From positions 1-10,337 of the forward strand of contig JAOPWI010000333.1 in NCBI GenBank assembly GCA_025965755.1: 10,337 nt of DNA, in the 5' to 3' direction. The notes beneath the pieces are model-generated. The model did no database searches. It saw only the letters and a list, made by a program, of their open reading frames with translations, and was not told where the DNA came from. Shown piece by piece: positions 1 through 10,337 of this stretch; position 1 is the first letter of the stretch; every line of letters begins with the position of its first letter. The stretch comes from Frankiales bacterium (GTDB taxonomy: Bacteria > Actinomycetota > Actinomycetes > Mycobacteriales > SCTD01). Position numbers and translations under genes: made by a program.

Positions 1-2
1 GG

Positions 3-1535
3 ACCGCGGCGCGGACCGGGGCGCGGCCGGGCGGCGACGCTGCGGTGCTCGGCGCCGGCTCCCTGCTGGTGGGCGCCGCCAAGACCTCCCTGGCGCCTCG
101 CCCGCAGGACATGTTGGCGCGCTTCCCGGCGGCGCGCTGGGAGCGGAACGCGGCCGCGTGCACGCCGCTCGCCCCCGAGTACGCCACCCGGCTGCTGGCC
201 GACACCGACACCGAGGTCGACCACCTCGCCAGCGCCGGGTCGCCCTGGCCGGAGAACCCCGACTGCCTCTACATGGGCGGCTACGGCCTCGGTCCGATGA
301 ACCCCATCGTGGCGTTCGACGACACGCTCGGCCTGTGGGTCCGCGCGCTCGCCCTGGGCGACGGCAAGGACGTCACCGTGCTCACCGTCATCGACGGCGA
401 GGGCTGGCTGTGGGACTACAAGGACAAGTGCGACGACTGCGGCACCAAGCAGATCGCGGAGGCGCTCGCCGCCGATCCCGAGCTCGCCGCCCGCGGCCTG
501 CGTCCGGAGTCGTTCAACCTGCACGCCACGCACTCGCACACCGCGATGGACTTCCTCGGCGGGTGGGGCTTCGTGCCGGACTGGTACATGGCCCAGGCCA
601 CCGACACCATCAAGAAGACGGTCCGGGAGGCGGTGCTGGCGATGGAGCCGGCCGTGCTGGAGACCGGCGTCGTCGACGCCCGCCAGCACAACAGCGAGCG
701 CCGGGGAACGTACCGCTCCGCCGAGGAGGCCCAGCTGAGCTGGCTGCGCGCCGTGACGCCGGGCAGGCACCGGCCGCGCACTCTCGCCACCCTGGGCGCC
801 TTCGCCGCCCACCCGGTCACCCAGGACGCCAGCAGCGGCATCGCGCACGCGGACTGGCCGGGCTTCTTCGCCCAGCGTGCCGAGGACCGCTTCGGCGGCG
901 TCGGCCTGCACATCATGACCGGGCTCGGCAACGTCACCGGCGCCCGGGGCGAGCAGCGTGACGCGTCGGGCGCCGTCACCCGGCCCAGCACCGGCACGGC
1001 GCTGGCCGACCTGCTCCCCGCCGTCGGGGCCGGCCGCCCGGTCGACCGGACCGACGTGCGCATCGCCCGGACCACCTGGCGGCAGCCGATCACCAACGCC
1101 CCGCTGGACGCGCTCGGCACGCCCGGCTTCTTCGACCGGCAGTTCGACGCCGTGCCGTCCAGCGTGCGCGTCGGCAAGAACGTCCACGCCCCGTGCGTCT
1201 CGGCCGCGCCGCAGTCGGTCGAGCTGCCCGCCACGGTGATCAAGATCGGTGACGACATCGTCATCACGACCGGCCCGGGCGAGACGTTCTCCAACCTGAG
1301 CAACACCCTCAGGGAGAAGGCCACCGGCCAGGTCGTCTTCCCGCTCGGCCAGACCAACGACTCGCTCGGCTACCTGCCGCAGTCCTTCGAGCTCTCCCCC
1401 GTGGGCCAGCAGGGCCTGGGCTTCGCGGCCGGCGGCGTCGTCTTCGTCAACTACGAGGACAGCTACGCGATCGACCGCTGCGTCGGCGACATGGTCCTCG
1501 AGACCACCCTCGCGCTGATGGCCGAGCTGGAGTGA
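3..1535 (+). CDS. Neutral/alkaline ceramidase-like zinc hydrolase (5' partial)
   Basis: The frame is open to the left edge, so the true start and any signal peptide are probably outside the window. A GTG at 45 is the first in-window start, but it has no ribosome binding site. Numbering from 45, the 'LLVGAAKTSLAP' stretch (about residues 7-18) matches how the catalytic domain of neutral ceramidases opens. Candidate zinc ligands follow in family order: H160-A-T-H163-S-H165, H256 in 'FAAHPV', E413 in 'GPGETF' and Y443 in 'DSLGYLP'. Bacterial neutral ceramidases use two His, one Glu and one Tyr to hold the zinc that hydrolyses the ceramide amide bond, usually outside the cell. The cysteine-rich 'CDDC' near residue 129 would suit an exported, disulfide-bonded protein. 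The chain is shorter than the roughly 650-residue Pseudomonas enzyme and seems to lack its C-terminal domain. Substrate is unproven; another N-acyl amidohydrolase activity is possible. Confidence 0.78.
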   Translation, partial: TAARTGARPGGDAAVLGAGSLLVGAAKTSLAPRPQDMLARFPAARWERNAAACTPLAPEYATRLLADTDTEVDHLASAGSPWPENPDCLYMGGYGLGPMNPIVAFDDTLGLWVRALALGDGKDVTVLTVIDGEGWLWDYKDKCDDCGTKQIAEALAADPELAARGLRPESFNLHATHSHTAMDFLGGWGFVPDWYMAQATDTIKKTVREAVLAMEPAVLETGVVDARQHNSERRGTYRSAEEAQLSWLRAVTPGRHRPRTLATLGAFAAHPVTQDASSGIAHADWPGFFAQRAEDRFGGVGLHIMTGLGNVTGARGEQRDASGAVTRPSTGTALADLLPAVGAGRPVDRTDVRIARTTWRQPITNAPLDALGTPGFFDRQFDAVPSSVRVGKNVHAPCVSAAPQSVELPATVIKIGDDIVITTGPGETFSNLSNTLREKATGQVVFPLGQTNDSLGYLPQSFELSPVGQQGLGFAAGGVVFVNYEDSYAIDRCVGDMVLETTLALMAELE

Positions 1536-1543
1536 GCCGGGTG

Positions 1544-1564
1544 CCGGCCCGCCGGCCGGGCCGG
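1544..1564. terminator. GC hairpin between convergent genes
   Basis: A perfect 8-bp inverted repeat (CCGGCCCG / CGGGCCGG) encloses a 5-nt CCGGC loop. It lies in the 43-bp gap between the stop of the ceramidase-like gene and the stop of the minus-strand small gene. There is no T-run on either side, which is common for actinobacterial terminators. Position and symmetry suit a bidirectional terminator. Termination itself is inferred. Confidence 0.55.
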
Positions 1565-1578
1565 AGCGGCGCCCGCCC

Positions 1579-1806
1579 TCAGTCCGGCAGCCGCCCGCTG
1601 GTGGCGTGCTCGGCGTGCTGGCGGAAGAAGCGCCCGACCCGGTGGACGAAGTCGGTGGTGGCCGAGCTGAGCTCCAGAACGACCTCGCAGTCGTCGCAGC
1701 CCAGCACCACCCGTCGGTCGGCCGGCGCGACGGTGGAGGGGGGCGTCGGCTCTGCTCCGGCCGTCCCGCTCGAGCGCTCCACAGGTCCTTCCCGTCCGTC
1801 CGGCAT
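1579..1806 (-). CDS. Small CxxC protein of unknown function (75 aa)
   Basis: I do not recognise a named family. The codons read on the minus strand are strongly GC-ending, supporting real coding. The first 30 or so residues are rich in Pro, Gly, Ser and Thr and look disordered. The compact remainder contains C37-D-D-C40, a short hydrophobic strand (VVLEL), and a helix-like segment with 'FVHRVGRFFRQH' near the C-terminus. A C-x-x-C pair could bind metal or be redox-active, but with only two cysteines a metal site would need another ligand or a partner chain. The ATG at 1806 has a GGAG motif 11 nt upstream, and no start lies further upstream in frame. The gene converges on the ceramidase-like gene and diverges from the kinase operon, so it has its own transcript. 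Function is unknown. Confidence 0.65.
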   Translation of the reverse strand: MPDGREGPVERSSGTAGAEPTPPSTVAPADRRVVLGCDDCEVVLELSSATTDFVHRVGRFFRQHAEHATSGRLPD

Positions 1807-2037
1807 CTGCGTGCATGCTCCGGGGCCGGGCCGGGCGGCGCCATGGCCAGGACGGAGGGGCGCCGCCGCCGCAAGGGACTAGGCACGGGGGCCGAAAGGC
1901 GCAGATCCCGGACCATCCGGACAACGGCCCGCCAACCGGGGTAGCCGGTCGGTGGAACGGGGTAAGGCAGAAGGTCCCCGCGGGCCAGGGTCCGCGCTGC
2001 CCGCTATCGCTCGAGGAACCACCTCTAGCGTCCGAGG
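1807..2037. promoter_or_regulatory. Divergent intergenic region upstream of the kinase operon
   Basis: This 231-bp gap must hold the promoter of the minus-strand small gene and probably that of the kinase operon. No reading frame here has convincing codon bias. Visible elements are a 5-bp inverted repeat ACCGG-N5-CCGGT at 1935-1949, and two GGGTA tracts at 1939-1944 and 1960-1965 that recall the -10 of stress-type (SigB/SigF) promoters but lack a clear -35. A TAGCGT hexamer sits close to the kinase start. None is strong alone, so the region is called by position, not by a recognised promoter. Confidence 0.35.
2026..2031 (+). promoter_or_regulatory. Possible -10 element (TAGCGT) for a leaderless kinase transcript
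   Basis: The hexamer fits the actinobacterial TAnnnT -10 pattern and ends 6 nt before the GTG at 2038. That is the spacing expected if transcription starts at the start codon itself. It would explain why the GTG lacks a usable ribosome binding site. No TTGAC-like -35 is seen 16-18 nt upstream, so the call is weak. Confidence 0.2.
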
Positions 2038-7047
<5,010 letters not shown>

Positions 7048-7048
7048 C

Positions 7049-7648
7049 GTGAGGAGCTCCACCAGCGCGGCGAAGATCCTCATGGTCGACGACCGGCCGG
7101 AGAACCTGCTCGCCCTCGAGGCCATCCTGCAGGGCCTCGGGCACGAGCTGCTCAGGGCCGGCTCCGGCGAGGAGGCGCTCAAGCAGTTGCTGTCGCAGGA
7201 GGTCGCGCTCATCCTGCTCGACGTGCAGATGCCCGGCATGGACGGCTTCGAGACGGCCGCCCACATCAAGCAGCGCGAGCGCACCCGCGACGTCCCGATC
7301 GTGTTCCTCACGGCCATCGACGGCGAGGCGCACCAGGCGTTCCGCGGCTACGCCGCCGGCGCGGTCGACTACCTGTCCAAGCCGTTCGACCCCTGGGTCC
7401 TGCGGGCCAAGGTCGGGGTCTTCGTCGAGCTGTACGAGCGCCGGCGGCAGCTGGCCGAGCAGGCCGAGGAGCTGCAGCGGCGCCGCCAGCAGCTGGACGC
7501 TCCGCGGCTGGCCGCGCTCGCGCTGCAGGTCGAGCAGGCGCTCACGCCGGCGCGGCCGGGTGACCCGGTGCCGCCGGCGTCCGTCGAGCTCGCGCTGCTC
7601 GCCGCGCGCGAGCTGCAGGTCGCGCTGCTCGCTCCGGACCGGGAGTGA
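7049..7648 (+). CDS. Response regulator, REC plus C-terminal coiled coil, no DNA-binding domain
   Basis: This is a 199-aa single-receiver regulator. The acidic pocket is D14-D15 ('MVDDRPEN'), the phospho-acceptor is D58 in 'LLDVQMPGMDG', the switch threonine is T88 in 'FLTAID', and the conserved lysine is K111 in 'SKPFDP', so phosphorylation should be functional. After about residue 120 come an Arg/Glu/Gln-rich coiled coil (about 128-165) and an Ala/Leu-rich helical tail. No helix-turn-helix or enzymatic output domain follows, so it probably acts by protein contact. The GTG at 7049 starts 1 nt after the kinase stop. An ATG at 7082 would remove the first beta strand and is unlikely. There is no good ribosome binding site, so translation is probably coupled to the kinase. 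The likely donor is that kinase, and the likely partner is the overlapping downstream phosphatase protein. In related systems REC is often fused to the SpoIIE phosphatase; here they are separate chains. Confidence 0.9.
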   Translation: MRSSTSAAKILMVDDRPENLLALEAILQGLGHELLRAGSGEEALKQLLSQEVALILLDVQMPGMDGFETAAHIKQRERTRDVPIVFLTAIDGEAHQAFRGYAAGAVDYLSKPFDPWVLRAKVGVFVELYERRRQLAEQAEELQRRRQQLDAPRLAALALQVEQALTPARPGDPVPPASVELALLAARELQVALLAPDRE

Positions 7649-9816
7649 CCCCGCGCCTGCGCGGTGCGCGCCGGGTGACCCTTCCGCCCGACAGCAGGTC
7701 CGCGCGCCTGGCCCGCCGCCACGTCACCAGCGCGTGCGAGGACGCCGGGCTGCTCGACGTCCTCGACGACGCCCTGCTCATCGTCACCGAGCTGGTCACC
7801 AACGCGGTGGTGCACGCCGGCACCAACGTCGAGCTCTACCTGGACACCAGCGGCCCGGGCCTGCGCGGAGAGGTGCTCGACCAGGGCGGCGGCTCCCTGC
7901 CGGTGCTGGGCGACGACGGCCCGGGCGACCCGGCCGAGGCGACCCGAGAGGGCGGCCGCGGGCTGTTCCTGCTCGACGCGCTGGCGTCCTCCTGGGGCAC
8001 CCACCACGGACGGTCCGGCAAGTCGGTGTGGTTCCGCCTCGACGGCGACGCGACCGGTGACCCGCGCCCGGTGCTGGAGCCCGCCGCCGAGCCGGCCCGC
8101 GTCCGGGCCACCATCGCCGACCTGAACTGGCTGGTCGAGCTGCCCGACCGCCTCCAGGAGCGGCTGGTTCCGGACCAGCTCGTCGGCGAGCTGCTGCACC
8201 GGCTGTGCGACGGGGTCGATGTCGACCAGGCCGTCATCCTCAGCGCGGCCACCGACGGCGACGAGGACTGGGCGGCGATCGCCCGGGTCGGCCCGGCCCT
8301 GCCGGACGAGCTCGAGGTCCACGCTCAGGCGCTGGCCATCGGCACCGGGGCGCGCGTGGTGGCCGAGCCGGGCCTGCTCGTCCTGCCGCTGCACGGCGTC
8401 GTCGGCGCCTCGGGTGCGGTGGTGCTGCGCATGCGCGAGCCCGACCAGGAGCCCGACAGCACCGACCAGGCGCTCAGCCGCCTGGTGGCTGACCGGGTCG
8501 GCGTGTCCCTCGGCCAGGAGCGGCTGCGCGAGGCCCGCCGGCGCAGCCGCGGCTCGCTCGCGCTGCTCGCCGAGGCCAGCGACATGTTCGCCGGCTCCCT
8601 CGACGTCACGCTCGCCGTGACCCTGCTGGCCCAGCTCGTGGTGCCCCGCTTCGGCCGCTGGGCGGCCGTGTTCGACCTGACCGAGCAGGCCCCGCGGCTG
8701 CTCAGCGTCGCCCACGCCGACGAGGACGAGGCGCCCACGCTGCGCGTCCTGCTGTCCTCCTCCGACAGCACCGACGCGGCCGAGCGGGTCGCCGAGCGCC
8801 TCGAGCCGCACCGGCCGACGCTGCTGCGCGCCGACCAGCTGCCGCCCGCCGTACGCGGCCTGCACGACGGCGACGTCCTCGCCGTGCCGCTGGTGGCCCG
8901 CCGCCGCCTGCTCGGCATGCTCCTGCTGTCGACCTCGGGCGCGGCCGGCGCCGGCGACGAGGCCAGCCTGCTGCTGGACCTGGCCCGCCGTGCCGCGGTC
9001 GCCATGGACACCGCGCGGCTGTACGAGGAGCGCAACGCCGTCGCCCAGGCGCTGCAGGCCTCGCTCCTGCCGCCGGCGCTGCCCGCGGTGCCCGACCTGC
9101 AGTTCGGCGCCCGCTACGCCGCGGCCGGCGAGGGCAACGAGGTCGGCGGCGACTTCTACGACGTCTTCCCCATGAACAGCGAGCTGGGCGACTGCTGGGC
9201 CGTCGCGATCGGCGACGTGTGCGGCAAGGGCGCCGAGGCGGCCGCCATCACCGGCCTGGCCCGCAACGTGCTGCGCCTGTTCAGCCAGGAGGGCCGCACC
9301 CCGGAGCAGGTCTTCCGGCGGCTGAACGAGGCGATCCTGGACCTCGGCGAGCGGGGCCGGTTCTGCACGACCGCGCTGGCCGTGCTGCGGCCGTCACCCT
9401 CCGGGCTCCAGGTCGAGGTGGCCAGCGCGGGCCACCCGCCCGCGGCGCTGGTGCGCGCCGACGGCACGGTCCGGCTGCTCGGCAGCGGCGGCACCCTGCT
9501 CGGCGTGACGCCCGACATCGAGGTGCTGGTCGAGCACCTGGTGCTGGCCCCCGGCGAGCACCTGGTCTTCTACACCGACGGCGTGACCGAGCGGCGCAAC
9601 GGCGGCCTGTGGTTCGGCGAGGACAACCTGCTCGACGTGCTGTCCCGGGCCGCCGGCCGCTCGGCCGACGTCGTGGCCGGAATGCTCGAGGAGTCGGTGC
9701 GGGCCTTCGCGTCGGCCGCGGCCAGCGACGACATGGCCGTGCTGGTGGTCGGGCCGTCGGCCGCTCCGGTCGCCGACCCCGGACGGGTCACGGAGGCCCT
9801 CGCGCCGACCGCCTGA
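7645..9816 (+). CDS. HATPase-GAF-GAF-SpoIIE (PP2C-type) serine phosphatase / putative anti-sigma kinase
   Basis: This 723-aa multidomain protein has four parts. (a) Residues about 10-135 are an RsbW-like HATPase with 'ELVTNAVVHA' (N53), a 'VLDQGGG' G-box and 'GGRGLFLLD' (103-111). (b) About 166-292 is a divergent GAF-like region. (c) About 305-462 is a second GAF domain ending in a helical linker. (d) About 469-705 is a SpoIIE/RsbU phosphatase with metal-binding aspartates in 'GGDFYDVF' (D503, D506), 'GDVCGKG' (D524), 'YTDGVTE' (D645) and 'SDDMAVLVV' (D695, D696). Such phosphatases dephosphorylate anti-anti-sigma (STAS) proteins that RsbW-type kinases phosphorylate; having both in one chain suggests opposing activities on one target. 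In many actinobacterial relatives the HATPase is C-terminal, whereas here it is N-terminal. The GTG at 7645 overlaps the regulator stop by 4 nt (GTGA), implying coupled translation. GTG 7675 is an alternative start. The specific target is unknown. Confidence 0.92.
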   Translation: MTPRLRGARRVTLPPDSRSARLARRHVTSACEDAGLLDVLDDALLIVTELVTNAVVHAGTNVELYLDTSGPGLRGEVLDQGGGSLPVLGDDGPGDPAEATREGGRGLFLLDALASSWGTHHGRSGKSVWFRLDGDATGDPRPVLEPAAEPARVRATIADLNWLVELPDRLQERLVPDQLVGELLHRLCDGVDVDQAVILSAATDGDEDWAAIARVGPALPDELEVHAQALAIGTGARVVAEPGLLVLPLHGVVGASGAVVLRMREPDQEPDSTDQALSRLVADRVGVSLGQERLREARRRSRGSLALLAEASDMFAGSLDVTLAVTLLAQLVVPRFGRWAAVFDLTEQAPRLLSVAHADEDEAPTLRVLLSSSDSTDAAERVAERLEPHRPTLLRADQLPPAVRGLHDGDVLAVPLVARRRLLGMLLLSTSGAAGAGDEASLLLDLARRAAVAMDTARLYEERNAVAQALQASLLPPALPAVPDLQFGARYAAAGEGNEVGGDFYDVFPMNSELGDCWAVAIGDVCGKGAEAAAITGLARNVLRLFSQEGRTPEQVFRRLNEAILDLGERGRFCTTALAVLRPSPSGLQVEVASAGHPPAALVRADGTVRLLGSGGTLLGVTPDIEVLVEHLVLAPGEHLVFYTDGVTERRNGGLWFGEDNLLDVLSRAAGRSADVVAGMLEESVRAFASAAASDDMAVLVVGPSAAPVADPGRVTEALAPTA

Positions 9817-9817
9817 G

Positions 9818-10000
9818 TCAGCGCGGGGGCGCCGAGGTCCGGCGCGCGGCGAGGTAGTCGCGCAGCTGGCGGAGCGTCTCGCGGCTGCGCATGGTGCTGT
9901 CCTGCAGCTCACGGGCCAGCGTCAGCGCGGCATCCGCGCGCTCGTCCAGGCCGCCGCCGACCGCGCGGCGGCCGCTGGCGAGCGCTGACGCACGGAGCAC
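9818..10000 (-). CDS. Small helical protein of unknown function (about 60 aa)
   Basis: I do not recognise a family. The minus-strand frame from about 9990 down to the stop has almost only G- or C-ending codons, while the same frame above about 10000 has GCA, GGT, GTA, GGA and CAT. The gene therefore probably starts near the GTG at 10000. The C-terminal half is charged and predicted helical: 'LARELQDSTMRSRETL' followed by 'RQLRDYLAARR'. No membrane segment or cysteine is present. The GTG has no clear ribosome binding site. An ATG at 9892 with AGGA 7 nt upstream would give only 24 aa, so the start is uncertain. Its stop lies 1 bp beyond the phosphatase stop, tail-to-tail, so operon read-through would be antisense to it. 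It diverges from the enoyl reductase-like gene. Confidence 0.45.
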   Translation of the reverse strand: MLRASALASGRRAVGGGLDERADAALTLARELQDSTMRSRETLRQLRDYLAARRTSAPPR

Positions 10001-10075
10001 CTGGCGGTCATGTCCGGTCCGGGCCCGGTCTACACCTGCCGGCGCGGTCCGGAGCGGCTGAGGAGCGTGCCGCAG
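10001..10075. promoter_or_regulatory. Short divergent regulatory region upstream of the enoyl reductase-like gene
   Basis: The region contains a perfect 10-bp palindrome CCGGGCCCGG at 10019-10028. It overlaps a direct repeat of CCGGTC at 10014-10019 and 10025-10030, spaced 11 bp. A TCTACA (10029-10034) could be a weak -10, and AGGAG at 10061-10065 stands 10 nt before the GTG at 10076. If the reductase instead starts at ATG 10010, most of this is coding. The GC-rich background makes short repeats likely by chance. Confidence 0.25.
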
Positions 10076-10337
10076 GTGGGCCTGGTCCAGGGCGAGCGGC
10101 TGCTCGTCACCCGGGTGCTGACCGAGGCCTCGCTCGCCAGCGCGGTCGTGCGGCTGGCGGTCGAGGAGGGCGCCGAGGTGCTGCTGACCGCGCCGGTCCG
10201 CCGCGCCCACCGGGTCACGAGCAGGGTCGCCCTGCGGCTGGGGGTGACCGCCGCCGTGCTCGAGCTCGACGTCCAGCTGCCCGGCGACCTGGCCGGCCTG
10301 GAGGCCGCCGTCCGCGGTGCCGGCTGGGACCGGGTCG
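10076..10337 (+). CDS. FabI/InhA-like enoyl-ACP reductase (NAD-dependent SDR), 3' partial
   Basis: The frame runs off the right edge, so only about 87 residues are visible. From GTG 10076 the chain opens 'GLVQGERLLVTRVLTEASLA' and continues with 'RLAVEEGAEVLLTAPVR' and later 'AVLELDVQ'. From memory this follows Mycobacterium InhA/FabI (a Rossmann-fold reductase of the last step of each fatty-acid elongation round) almost position for position, including D65-V66 of the adenine pocket. Two glycines differ: the first, at InhA Gly14 in the cofactor loop, is R13, and the 'TGF' glycine is A39. This may be a diverged paralogue with altered cofactor use or a weakened enzyme. GTG 10076 is preferred because it aligns with the family N-terminus and has AGGAG 10 nt upstream. 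ATG 10010 would add 22 residues absent from the family. The catalytic Tyr and Lys are beyond the window. Confidence 0.7.
   Translation, partial: MGLVQGERLLVTRVLTEASLASAVVRLAVEEGAEVLLTAPVRRAHRVTSRVALRLGVTAAVLELDVQLPGDLAGLEAAVRGAGWDRV

Noticed and set aside
416..1357. Minus-strand open frame of 313 codons inside the ceramidase-like gene
   Set aside because: It is a shadow of the plus-strand gene, which has recognisable motifs and proper GC-ending codons over the same bases.
7369..8865. Minus-strand open frame of 498 codons over the regulator and phosphatase
   Set aside because: It lies opposite confidently identified REC, HATPase and GAF domains and shows no domain of its own.
9829..9845. GCGCC/GGCGC hairpin as a terminator of the phosphatase operon
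   Set aside because: The stem is only 5 bp, it lies inside the minus-strand small gene, and such short GC stems are frequent in this sequence.
9394..9912. Minus-strand frame of 172 codons over the phosphatase C-terminus
   Set aside because: It is antisense to the SpoIIE metal-binding motifs and has low-complexity composition.

Overview
The window is very GC-rich and its coding frames nearly always use G or C at the third codon position. It also has GTG starts, tightly packed genes and a SpoIIE/RsbW-type signalling protein. Together these point to a chromosome of a high-GC actinobacterium (Actinomycetota). No rRNA, tRNA, transposase, integrase or CRISPR array was seen, so the genus cannot be fixed from the sequence alone.

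Layout. (1) The left end (3-1535, +) is the 5'-truncated remainder of a neutral/alkaline ceramidase-like zinc amidohydrolase. (2) It faces a small minus-strand gene (1579-1806) encoding a 75-aa CxxC-type protein of unknown function, with a GC hairpin between them that is a good candidate shared terminator. (3) A 231-bp divergent intergenic region (1807-2037) precedes a three-gene plus-strand signalling operon. Its genes are a 1669-aa soluble hybrid histidine kinase with nine exact 92-residue poly-HAMP repeats, GAF, HisKA, HATPase and REC (2038-7047); a REC-coiled-coil response regulator with no DNA-binding domain (7049-7648); and a 723-aa HATPase-GAF-GAF-SpoIIE/PP2C protein (7645-9816). The last two genes are separated from or overlap their upstream neighbours by 1 to 4 nt. 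(4) Tail-to-tail with the operon is a small minus-strand gene (about 60 aa, 9818-10000). (5) The right end holds the start of a FabI/InhA-like enoyl-ACP reductase (10076 to the window end) that has lost a conserved cofactor-loop glycine.

How the genes may work together. The centrepiece looks like one signalling circuit. The kinase repeats closely resemble, from memory, those of fungal group III (Nik1/Os-1) osmosensing hybrid kinases. The kinase could pass phosphate through its own REC domain or to the stand-alone regulator. The third protein carries both an RsbW-like kinase fold and an RsbU/SpoIIE-like phosphatase, so the natural output is control of an anti-anti-sigma factor (partner switching). 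No STAS protein or sigma factor lies in the window, so that target would be encoded elsewhere. The wiring is inferred from domains and gene order; nothing in the sequence proves it.
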